From contig NW_026516778.1 of assembly GCF_025766255.1 (NCBI RefSeq), positions 88,307 to 152,306 of the forward strand: 64,000 nucleotides of DNA, written 5' to 3'. Of this stretch, positions 48,937 to 58,444 are shown piece by piece (the stretch's first letter is position 1; each line of letters starts with the position of its first letter). The position numbers were made by a program, and so were the translations under genes. Origin of the DNA: Zychaea mexicana. Taxonomy: Eukaryota; Mucoromycota; Mucoromycetes; Mucorales; Lichtheimiaceae. The notes below the pieces were generated by a model, which had not been told where the DNA came from, did not search any database, and saw only the letters and a list, made by a program, of their open reading frames with translations.

Positions 48937-49068
48937 AACTGCAAAAAGCGGGGGACCACTGTAAGTGCGAGAACAACTGGGTTACTCGCTACTTTTTCCA
49001 GATGCACTTGGGGAATGATGACCGCCGTGAGGAAACAATGGCCAAGAAGAGGTATCAGAAACCATCAT

Positions 49069-49800
49069 AACATATCTATAAAAGACTTATTTTGATAGCT
49101 TTTTATATCAAATAGTAGCATATCTCACTTCGTCTCTCCGTTGTTTACGAGAAACAAATACTAAACATTAGTAGTAACATTAAAGAAATTTTCCTAAGTG
49201 CTTTCATTTTCTAACTTCAAGGAAATCGTAGCTCAATGCAACTCTAATCGATGTCCACGAGATCGCAAATTTCTTTGTAAGCTCATGAATTTCTCTAATA
49301 TTGTCTATTTCTGTTCTAAAAAGCATTTTTCCTCTTTATGTAGCGATCTTGAGGCACCCATTAGCAACGATCAAGCGACTCAAGAGAGGTAATTATCTTC
49401 GTTTTGATGCTATGTTTTTTATATTAGTTTTTAATGTACTGTCTGCTTATTTCGTCATGTTGCTATCTCGTCCTCGTCTTACACCCCTTTCGCCATCCCC
49501 ACCACTACTACTGCCACTAATACAACTACCACTCCTACCATTGCCATTACTACTGCTGATATTTCCTCTACGTCGACCACCTCTCCTTTCTCCATTCCCG
49601 CCCCACCTCCTTCATCATCCTTGTCGACTCAGCAGCAGCAACAGCCATGTACTACTAGAAAGCGTAAAAGCTCAGGATATGCATCTAGTAGTCGTTAAAT
49701 GTGTCCTTTGCTAAGATACATAACTGTAGATGCATATCCCCAATAAGTACATTTCTTTTTTTACCTATAATTATAGTAATGGATATGATTTTATTGTGTC
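49069..49800 (+). other. Coding-like fragments, unassigned
   Basis: 49204-49391 reads FSNFKEIVAQCNSNRCPRDR onward to NDQATQER and is followed by a GTAATT donor. A Thr/Ser-rich stretch with CTTRKRKSSGYASSSR before a stop ends near 49698. They could be two exons of a gene cut by the hAT-like element at 49801, or remains of an older repeat. No domain recognised. Confidence 0.3.
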
Positions 49801-51182
49801 TAGGGATCCACATCAGAATCGAATCGAATCGGAGTCGTCAAAACCTGAGACGATTCCGACCAAGAATCGTCTCAGAATCGTCTTGGCTTTGGTTGCATAG
49901 AATCGAAGAAATGGTTCTTTTCTATATTCTATGATTTCAGTAATTTGTATAATGTAGAACATTTATTTATGTATCGCTAAAATACAGCTGAAACTAGTTC
50001 CTTTCTTTAAAGGCGACCTCCAAACTTAAGTCGTGTTTTCAATTATACCAAATAATATATGAATGGAAGGGGACGAGAAACAAAGAGAAAACGGTGTGAA
50101 AAGAAAAAGGATAACAGGGGAAGAGAGGAAAAGAAGAGACAAAATGCTATTCTAAACGCCGAAATCGAAAGTGAACCATGAATGCAGAAGCATTAGCCTT
50201 TGAATTGACTCTGGCTTCAATAGATTATTGGTATGGGGGAGCAAGAGGCGGTTCTGTGAGAAGCAGTGTTTGGATGGCATTGAAGTAACTGTGACGCGCA
50301 TCATTACTTCTTCCCCTACAATGATACTCACAATGCATTTTTCTCTATGACCTACTACTTTACTAGATTTAACGTGGTTTCTCGACCATTAGGATCAAGA
50401 TTGTGCATTCCAGCTGAGATTGCGCAATTAGGGGCCGTTAAGAGAATTATCTTACTCATTCACCCTTTGCCCTTCATGAGACACTATACACGCGTAGAGA
50501 CATAGTAGCTGTGTGTACTACTGGTTGTGGTTCAATTCCTCTAATATAATATGATATCATTGCTTCACAGTTCGTCACCGCTCACAGCGTTTTATTTCAT
50601 AGCGTACTATGCCTTGCCACTCGTTACACTGCTCATTCATGACGTACTACTATGAGATTTATGTCGCCATTTTCAATTGACCCATCGATTAAGTTTGCAC
50701 AATTCGAGCATGGTGCATTTCTGTGATTCGCTTCCTCCCTTGCCTTCTATCAGACATGAAATGCACGTGCATGTACAGCCATACATAAGATGCGTTGTAG
50801 TATTTTTTCCTACACTTAAAAAACGATATCTTACTCTAAATACTATCCTTCCCTTTAATTTTGAAATGCAGTATGATTCTTTGATAGTGGAATGTTACAG
50901 CTCTTTGGAACTAGTTTATATATTGCTTTTTGAGCTTACTATTTGTACTAAGCATTGAAATCTTCATTCATTCCAAATAGCGTTCATATTTATTATTATA
51001 TTTAGCTACATATTGACTATAATCGAAGATACATATTTTTCTTCTCTTTCATATGATATATCCGATTTGATTCTTCGATTCTACCCATTCTTACCGAGAC
51101 GATTCGGTTCGATTCCTAACTTGGACGATACCGCTTCGATTCCCTCAAAGAATCGGTAGGAATCGTCTCGTGCAGAACCCTA
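49801..51182. mobile_element. hAT-like non-autonomous element, copy 2
   Basis: The ends are TAGGGATCCACATC and (complement) TAGGGTTCTGCACG, with repeated GAATCG words at both ends. The interior is related, in inverse orientation, to copy 1: for example ATGCATTTTTCTC, TACTACTTTACTAGATT and the GTAGAGACATAGTAGCTGTG block near 50491. The flanking 8 bp (ATTGTGTC and CCCATGAT) do not match, so one side was rearranged or the copy is a chimera. No transposase. Confidence 0.6.
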
Positions 51183-51480
51183 CCCATGATGAATGCACTT
51201 TTTATGCCCATGACGGAAAAAGCACACTTTGGCTACAAGAAGGCAAAAATGTCCTACGTAAAAAAGGATATGGTCTTTCTATAATGGTCAGCGAATTTCA
51301 GTGGTCTTGTCACGGAACAATGAAAATCAGAGGATAGACATCACGACGTGTAATTCATGCTAGAGCTAATCGTGATGGCTACTGGACTAGTGAGCATCTA
51401 GTAGAGCAGCTCGTCGAAAATGTGATTCCTTTGTTCAATATACTTCATGAAGGATGCTATGTGGAACATCTCATAATCTG
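51183..51480 (+). pseudogene. Fragment of an FHCE-type DDE transposase
   Basis: Reads DECTFYAHDGKSTLWLQEGK then NVLRKKGYGLSIMVSEFQWS, a stop, and DGYWTSEHLVEQLVENVIPL. It aligns with DESTFYSNDAKADIWVEEGD, VLRKKGLGGSIMVSDF and EGYWKNEHMLEQLTKKALPI of the nested element at 42.2-42.5 kb. So it is an older, diverged relative cut on both sides by other insertions. Confidence 0.7.
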
Positions 51481-51484
51481 ATGT

Positions 51485-52652
51485 TTATAAATTTATTATA
51501 AAATTTTATCTATTTTTGAAATTGTTTTAAATTCGGAGTTTCAAATTGTGCATATTAAAATAATTTATTCTAAAAGCAAAATTGAATTTTCTTTATAACA
51601 TAAAAAGTCCTCTCAAAATGGTTTGCTTAAATGAATTTCTACCTATTAACTATATCCAATTATGCACCAATTTGTGTAATGAATTAGATATTTTTGTACA
51701 ATCTGAATTTGATCATTTTATTAAAAAAAACATAATTGAAAAAATATCAAAAAAATAAATAGAATAATAAAAGACTTATTCTTAAATGATCATTTTCTAT
51801 CCTTAAATGTAAATAATAATTTCTGTACTCATAAGTTTAAACGAGGAAAGAATAATGGGAAGTTTTGTGGAGAAAAAATTAGAACAAATCTTAATAAAAA
51901 AAAACCTGATTATCTGTGCTGTTCTCATAGTAGAAAACATATACCAATAAAAAGAAAAATAAAAGAAAAAAATTGAAAAAAAAGATATACAAGTAGAAAA
52001 TATAACAAGAAAAAAGAAAAAGAAAAAGCTTTTAAAGATAGTCATTAGTAATCCTTTTTTCCTTTGTTTTAATAATGTTTTACCTTAAATATATATATAA
52101 TTTATATATGAAGATGATGTTCTAAAAATATTCATTTAATAAATCTTTTTCATTGAATCTATTATGTAACCAGTTATTATCTGTATCTGGATAATATTTC
52201 CATTTTCTAAAAAAATATATATTCATCATGCTCAACTTTATGATCAATTATGCTTTCTATTTCATATGTTTCATTCTCTATATTTCTAACTTTATTTATA
52301 TTAATACGTTTTCCCTTTCCTTTACGTCTTCTTTTCTTTTCATTAAATTTAGGAATATTATCTTCACTACTATTATTATTACTATTATCATTATCTTCAT
52401 TAATCTCGTTATCAATATTCATATTATCATCTATATCCAAATTTAAAAACTGTTCTTGTAATTTAAGCATTTCATCTTTCTTTAATGCAGCTTCACTTGA
52501 ATTACTAATAACAATATCAATTAATTTAGCTTCAAATGGAAATTCAAAATTATCAGATTCCTTTAACTTATGATGTGCTTAAGTATTTATATTAAACTTA
52601 TTACAAAACTTTTTTATATTTTTTAATAAGCAAGCAACATGAAACTGGCAAG
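51485..52652 (-). mobile_element. AT-rich chromodomain-transposase element, copy C (truncated)
   Basis: Right part on the minus strand: LQEQFLNLDIDDNMNIDNEI, NEKKRRRKGKGKR and YEIESIIDHKVEHDEYIFF, the linker and start of the chromodomain as in copy A. Left part on the plus strand: the accessory gene start MVCLNEFLPINYIQLCTNLC and, in another frame, RGKNNGKFCGEKIRTNLN with PDYLCCSHS. The transposase core is missing: the element ends abruptly at about 52652, within the sequence that in copy A codes for RVAYLLKNIK. Frames are broken throughout. Confidence 0.65.
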
Positions 52653-53686
52653 ATATTGTTGATTTGAATCTCGTCGTATTCTACAGAGTCGTCGTTGTCG
52701 TCGAGTTGAATCGGTGATCTTGTCCCTTGATCTATGGCCAAATCTGAGGCACACTTCTCGAACTCGCTCATCATCCTATGATTCAGAACGATATGCCGCT
52801 AATTAAAAATAGTGTTAGAAGAATATGAAACTGCACGATAGATAAATATACTTGCTCACCTTTAACGATAGAACAAGTAATAGGAGCCGAGTGAATTCAT
52901 GGAAATTGCTTGCTGTGAGCGGAAATGATGCTTGTGCGGCTTCGTAATGGAAATAGTGCTTGTCAATCTTTCGAGTGCAGTGAATCGTCATCTTGTTCCC
53001 ATGCCACAGGGCCGTGAAAACTTCAAAGTGTTGAATCAGCTTTGGTTTTGGCAGCTTTCTTTCAATTACATCGAGCGTGACTACCCGTCTCTCCTGATTC
53101 TTCAAAAAGGTTTCAGCAACAGCTTTCTTAGATGCAAGTAGAGGCTTGTCTTCGCCCGTCAGGATATCCATGCGGTTGTCTATGGTGCGCACTGCTAGAT
53201 CAACCTTCTCCACCTTGTGCTTGACCATGCCGGGAATGATATCTTTATACAACATGCTGTACTCCTTGTATGCAGTGGACTCTGATTCAGATCTATTGTG
53301 CTACAGAGTTAGTATTTGATCATATTAAACGTTAAAATTGAAATACACGTCGAAATTTGCTAACCTTATAATGTTGTAGTCACCCAGAAACATAAAAGCG
53401 GTATCGAATAAGGGACCATAAACGAACGATCGCCACCAGCTTTCTAGGTTGCTCATATAGTTTCGTTCATTTGTCCAGAGCAATATCCTAAGCACAATGA
53501 TGAGTGATTGATTCAACAGTGTCTCTAGGATGCCACAAATGATATAATACAAATAGATTCTTACGCATGGTGAAGTGCTGTGCGTATATACTCCACGCCA
53601 TCAGAGACATTATCGAGCTCAAACATGCTAGATTTCAAGGTAGCAGCTTCCGCCAAACTTCGACAATTTCGTATCTTTGCTATGCA

Positions 53687-54217
53687 AAGGTGTTTGTCCA
53701 CATCAAATTTGTTTATTTCAAATTAATTATCTTTATTTTTTTATAATGTTTAATTTGATCATATGACCATTAAATAATATATTAGAATATATAATAATTA
53801 AAAGCAAAAATAAAAAAATGTAGATGAAAAAACATCTACAACTTTTTTATTTTTATTTCTATCACATGACCAGAAATAGATAACTCTTTTAAAATACTAA
53901 ATTAAAATTTAGAAATCAATAAATTATAAGTTATAAAATATCAGTAATAATACTAGAAACTAATATATCAATTTATTAATAAGAATTATGTAAAAGGATA
54001 TCTAGAAGTTAGATCAAGTAAATAATGGAAAGGTCATGTGATAGAAATAAAAAATAAAAAAGTTGTAGATGTTTTTTCATCTTCATTTTTTAATTTTTGC
54101 TTTTAATTATTATATATTCTAATATATTATTTAATGGTTATATGATCAAATTAAACATTATAAAAAAATAAAAATAATTAATTTCAAATAAACAAATTTG
54201 ATGTGGACAAACACCTT
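53687..54217. repeat. Foldback (long inverted repeat) element
   Basis: Two arms of about 185 bp, 53687-53872 and 54032-54217, are nearly perfect reverse complements, starting AAGGTGTTTGTCCACATC and ending GATGTGGACAAACACCTT. The spacer is about 160 bp. It is extremely AT-rich and non-coding. It lies between the cut host gene and element B. Confidence 0.8.
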
Positions 54218-54277
54218 CTTCTCTATAAGTATTATTTCTATAAAAATTTTAGTATAAATTATAATATTTTTTATTAA

Positions 54278-54571
54278 GGAGGTCTTTTATAAACATTAAC
54301 TATAATTAAAAACAGTAATATATGAAAATGTAAATAGTTTGATTAAAACTAACAATTTTTAATTTTCTAATATATATTTAAACATCTAATTGGTTAAACT
54401 TTTAAGGTAATTATCAATGATGGTTGTATCATTAAAGTTTTCCTGCCATATCCATTCATTATAAGAATCATCATAATCTCTCCATTTAACTAAAAATTTC
54501 ATTCTTTTTTTAAATTTTCTATGATTCAAAATTTTTTCAACTTCAAAACTATCCTCATCAATATCATTATC
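54278..54571. repeat. Left arm of 294-bp inverted repeat, copy B
   Basis: Reverse complement of 56178-56470 with one 1-base indel and about one mismatch. It starts GGAGGTCTTTTATAAAC. Read backwards it encodes the last 62 residues of the transposase, that is the chromodomain, so the element holds two inverted copies of its chromodomain end. Confidence 0.88.
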
Positions 54572-54603
54572 AAAAAAAAAATTGAATTCTGAATAATATT
54601 AAA

Positions 54604-56363
54604 ATGGATCATATAATTAGAAATGAATTATCAAAACTAAATAATAATTATTGGCAATTTCTAGACATAGATTATCCCATAAAGATTTCCAAGTATAAAC
54701 ATAGAACAGCAATAAAAAACATTAATAATATTGATAAAGTAAAAGAAATATTAATTAAAAAGTTAGGTTATATACCAGTATTTTTCTTTCTAGTTATGAT
54801 TTTTAATAAATATGATTATAAAGGTCCATATAATTTTTTAGAAAAAGGTTTAATTATTTTGTACCATTTAATTACTGGTAATTCTTATAGTGATATGGAT
54901 GATTACATTCCTAGTTCTTCATTTTCAGATATACATAATCAATTTTGGAAGGATAACAGAAATGATTTAAATAAATATATTACTGAACTATTAGAAAATA
55001 TGTTTTCAAACACAATATTAAGAATTTTAACATCTAAAAATATAAATCCAACAGGCTTTAAAAACTTAACTTTATTTATACAGTGCCCGCTCGATAATTC
55101 GATCACTTTGGTCACAGCCACAAGTGATCGAATTATCGAAATATCGAGTTATGAAATTGGGACTCCGTCAAGAAAAGGAATATTTATTGGGAATACATGT
55201 TAACTCTAGACTCTGATGTATGATCCGACACTGATCGCTGGTTCAATTCCGCGTCACTAAGCATTTCTATTGGTTTATACTTATCGATATGTCACAGCCA
55301 AGCGATCGATGATCGAATTATCGATTTGTCGATATTTTACTGCTTACCAGCCTGGTCATTTGAGAAAGTGATCGAATTATCGAAAATATCGAGTTATCGA
55401 GTATCGAATTATCGAGCGGCCACTGTAGATGGCCATGACAGTAGAATCGACTATTTAAAAAATGATATAAAATCTAGAAATTTTTACTCATATAAATTTA
55501 AAAAATCAGGTATTAGGACACAGGTAGTTTATGATATTAATGAATTTGCAATATTTGTATCAGATAGTAAGCCATGTAAGAATTATAATGACGGTCAAAT
55601 GTTTTTAGATATGAAATTGGAGAATAAATTAAGTGATTATGAATGTATTGCATTTGATGGTGGATATTATTATTATATAGAAAAATTTATAGAGAACTGT
55701 GAAAGAAAAGGTAATGATAAAATAAACAGAAATAATTTTATGTACCTAATTAGAAAAGAAATTAATATAGATTTAACTGATGATGAAATTCTGTATAATG
55801 AAACGTTTGGTAGTTTTAGAAGTAAAATTGAATCATGTTTTGGTCAATTAGGAAATAAATTTAAAAGATTTAATAATAATGAAAAAACTACTAGAATTAC
55901 AGACATAAAAGTATATAATTTACAGTTAAAATTAGCATTACTATTATTAAATATTCAAAAATTTTGCAATGTACATAATATTCCTGTTAAGCCTAATCAT
56001 ATGCTGTGGGCAAACAATAATTTTAATTATCCTAATCCAAATAATAGTACTGAAAATATTATTGAAAAATTTGATTTAATAAGAATAACGGAAATGACAA
56101 ATAAACAAGAATCTTTAATTAATAATTATTGCAATACTAATTTAGAAAATATAGATGATAATATGTATATAGAAGAAGATAATGATATTGATGAGGATAG
56201 TTTTGAAGTTGAAAAAATTTTGAATCATAGAAAATTTAAAAAAAGAATGAAATTTATAGTTAAATGGAGAGATTATGATGATTCTTATAATGAATGGATA
56301 TGGCAGGAAAACTTTAATGATACAACCATCATTGATAATTACCTTAAAAGTTTAACCAATTAG
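54604..56363 (+). CDS. DDE transposase with C-terminal chromodomain, copy B (interrupted by a MITE)
   Basis: 54604-55080 and 55428-56363 read as one 470-residue frame when the MITE and one TA are left out. The N-terminal helical region has KYKHRTAIKNINNID and LEKGLIILYHLITGNSYSD (helix-turn-helix-like). The catalytic core has the first Asp in FIDGHDSRI (residue 160), a second Asp in AFDGGYYYYIEK, and Glu in GSFRSKIESCFGQLGNKFKR. That order suits IS5/PIF-Harbinger (DDE_4) transposases. A linker with acidic runs leads to the chromodomain, SFEVEKILNHRKFKKRMKFI and YNEWIW. Chromodomains bind methylated histone tails in other proteins and guide some retrotransposons to heterochromatin. Apart from the MITE I see no stop or frameshift. 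No accessory Cys-rich gene is present in this copy. Confidence 0.8.
55081..55425. mobile_element. 345-bp pogo-type MITE inside the copy B transposase
   Basis: The ends are CAGTGCCCGCTCGATAATTC and (complement) CAGTGGCCGCTCGATAATTC, with repeated TATCGA/TCGAATTATCG words inside. TA is duplicated at 55079-55080 and 55426-55427. No coding capacity. The CAGTG start and TA target suggest mobilisation by a pogo/Tigger transposase. Confidence 0.85.
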
Positions 56364-56470
56364 ATGTTTAAATATATATTAGAAAATTAAAATTGTTAGT
56401 TTTAATCAAACTATTTACATTTTCATATATTACTGTTTTTAATTATAGTTAATGTTTATAAAAGACCTCC
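56178..56470. repeat. Right arm of the 294-bp inverted repeat, copy B
   Basis: Partner of 54278-54571. It spans the last 62 codons of the transposase (56178-56363) and about 107 bp of 3' flank ending GACCTCC. Confidence 0.88.
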
Positions 56471-57643
56471 AAAGAGCTTCTTCCTTGGTGACTACGTGAG
56501 AGTACTTTAAAAGTTTTGTGTGCTCGCAGATCAAAACAGCCTTTCTCTTCGATGGAGGCGGGTCCAAGCAAGTAATATCCAGATGTTTATGTTTCCCCCC
56601 ACTGTTATTGCAAATGTGTGTTCAGTTAGAATAAAGTAGATTAAGGATACTGCGTTGATGATTATACTGAAAACAACTTACTAGTTCTCATACAAATATT
56701 GCAGCTACTGCTTCAAAGTCATGGTTCCATATTGAACGAGCCACTCAGCATAGTTGTCAGTGTTTTCGTCGATTTCCGAATGATGCGAGGCTGATGATGG
56801 GGAAGTGGAGGTTTGTCTGTTGTTGTCACTTGCAGATTTACCGGTGGATGGCGAAGTGCTACTTTCTCCTTGAATCTGCGCTGATGAGTTGGCTTCGTTA
56901 TATTCGTCATCTGCAGTACTTGGGACTCCTCGATAGCGCTTCACCGGTTGTGCGGTTATCTGTGTTTTACAGTTATAGCTTTTCACTTAGAAGCTCCTTA
57001 TTTCTCTTTTTCATGCAAATGTTCTTACCGGAGTGTCAGCCGTTTTGTGGTGCATCTCACGTCCATCAATTCCATCAATCCTTCTCTTTTCTGGCTAGAA
57101 AAGAGTGAGACGAAACCAGTTGATATTTACGACATCCTATCATAACTTAGCAGGTAGCCACTTACGATTGTTGGTCCGAAAAAGTTGTTCTGTTTTACAC
57201 TTTGTTTTACACTTTTGGCGAAGTTGTTGACCGATGCACCAGCAGACGATTCTTGAGGTAAAGCTTTCTTCCTTACGGATTTTAAACACTTGAGCGATCG
57301 TAGCACCTGGAGGAACAGCAACAGACAACAATTTTAAGGCAAATGAAGACAAAAAACACAAAATCTCTGAGAAACATACATTGATCTTTGTCTTGATTGC
57401 ATGAACAGCTTCATCAGCCTTTCTGCTTCTTCTCTTTGCCTTGTGTTCGTCAAGATCGTGTTCAATGCGTGCGCATATGTCGCTTAAGCTTGCAGAATTA
57501 AGGCTGCCTTCATATGCATCCAACAATTCGACGACGCACCACTTGCTTGTTTCTACTTTTGCAAGGTAGTCAATGAGCAGCATGGTAGTATGTAGAGTAG
57601 CATTTAAATGAAAAGAAGGATAAACGAAAGGCACCGCATGCAC

Positions 57644-58444
57644 GCAGCGGTTTTGGGGAACCAGCGTGTAGTAGGGATCGGGTATTGAATATCAGAGAGG
57701 TTAGAAGGATAGGCGAGTAAGTGGATATGAGTTAATAGATTAATGATCTTTATTCAACAAAATTATCTTGACTATTTATATGTTTCTACTGATATATAAT
57801 ATGCTATGGTTTTACTACTATCAATGATAATGACGACGCTTGTGGATGACGGCGCCATGTTGATTCGAGGAGTGGATAACGGCGGGTTGATTGGTAGCTT
57901 GCTTACACAGCGTTAGTCACTAACTTTGCAAACGATCGATTTAGCTTACCGCACTTCTTTTCTTCTTTTCCCACTTCAAACGTTGTTCTTCTCTTGCTTC
58001 ACAATGTCTACAGATGAATCTACAAACCATACGAGTAATCTCAACCAGGGCTTCCGTTTTACGAGCGCATAAACTCTATTGCGAAAACTGGTCTTCATTT
58101 CTACATGTATGCGAGTATCCCAAACCAAAGCAAGCCATTCTTAGCGGGCATCGATAATCTCAATAGCGACCCAAAATTGAAGTCATACCTACTGTAGACG
58201 AGATTGATGCCGAGATAAAACTCCAGGATGATAGTATGTATCCAGTCATTATTTGCTACAAAAGAGTGAAATATTAAATTGATAGACAACATGAAATAAA
58301 ATTCAACGCTTTACATCAAAATAAAGATACACATACTTGATTTACACAAATGAATAATTTACTGTTGGCTACAAAGCTATCTACTGAAGGCAATTGTGAA
58401 TTTTATATATGAGCTGTTATTAATAAAGTTATATGTAGAAAACT
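57644..58444. other. Spacer, possible 5' part of the KDZ-like relic
   Basis: A short plus frame from 58003 (MSTDESTNHTSNLNQGFR) stops early. A later segment reads PTVDEIDAEIKLQDDS before a GT donor near 58230. These could be 5' exons of the transposase relic. No other feature seen. Confidence 0.3.

Larger units (their letters stand above)
33364..48961 (+). mobile_element. Pogo/Tigger-like DNA transposon, expanded to 15.6 kb by nested insertions
   Basis: The ends are perfect inverted repeats of 23 bp: CAGTGGTCCCCCGCTTTTTG plus CAG at 33364-33386 and its complement at 48939-48961. TA is duplicated at 33362-33363 and 48962-48963, as in Tc1/mariner/pogo elements. Inside lie a CENP-B-type helix-turn-helix region (about 37.5-37.9 kb) and a DDE region (46.2-47.6 kb) of one pogo-type transposase on the plus strand. 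Between and around them sit element A, a hAT-like element, the exonuclease transposon with its own nested element, and two LINE 3' ends. Subtracting these leaves a Tigger of a few kb, a normal size. Confidence 0.85.
33046..49068 (+). pseudogene. Unknown host gene split by the 15.6-kb nested Tigger-like insertion
   Basis: Left part: an open stretch with APCIPEGGVITAPLSDAG (from about 33046), then, in a shifted frame, CLCGEGFYMTLYNETVQEAA through YQVPLD at 33361. Right part: from 48964, KCENNWVTRYFFQMHLGNDD through RYQKPS and a stop at 49068. Removing 33364-48963 (element plus one TA) joins GGATA to AGTGCG and gives one open frame, YQVPLDKCENNW. So the frame existed before the insertion. I do not recognise the protein; it is about 130 residues as visible, charged, with a probable helix around IIEDWRKTRGEKLS. 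It may itself belong to an older repeat. The frame change near 33150 may be an intron or decay. Confidence 0.6.
53690..56469. mobile_element. Insertion unit: foldback plus chromodomain-transposase element, copy B
   Basis: CAAAG is present at 53685-53689 and again at 56470-56474. Removing 53690-56469 and one CAAAG restores the frame of the interrupted gene, so the whole 2,780 bp behaves as one insertion. Its contents from left to right are the foldback element, a 60-bp AT-rich link, the left arm of a 294-bp inverted repeat, the transposase gene with a nested MITE, and the right arm. The two outer ends are not inverted repeats of each other, so two events may have combined. Confidence 0.6.
52653..57643 (-). 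pseudogene. Multi-exon gene of unknown function, split by element B
   Basis: Exons 57643-57380, 57306-57166, 57094-57029, 56959-56682, 56601-56470, then after the insertion 53689-53565, about 53478-53365, 53292-52860 and 52798-52653. All junctions keep one frame, and the join across the insertion is KEEALCIAKIRNCRSLAEAA. Landmarks are a Ser/Thr-rich segment (GESSTSPSTGKSASD), DPPPSKRKAVLICEHTKLLK, NYMSNLESWWRSFVYGPLFD, ESESTAYKEYSMLYKDIIPG, MDILTGEDKPLLASKKAV and ALWHGNKMTIHCTRKIDKHY. I have met similar proteins as repeated genes in Mucorales; no function is known. Element C truncates its 3' end at 52652. Confidence 0.6.

Noticed and set aside
55230..55265. tRNA B-box-like word GGTTCAATTCC
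   Set aside because: It lies inside the MITE, and I could not fold a cloverleaf or find an A box at the right distance.
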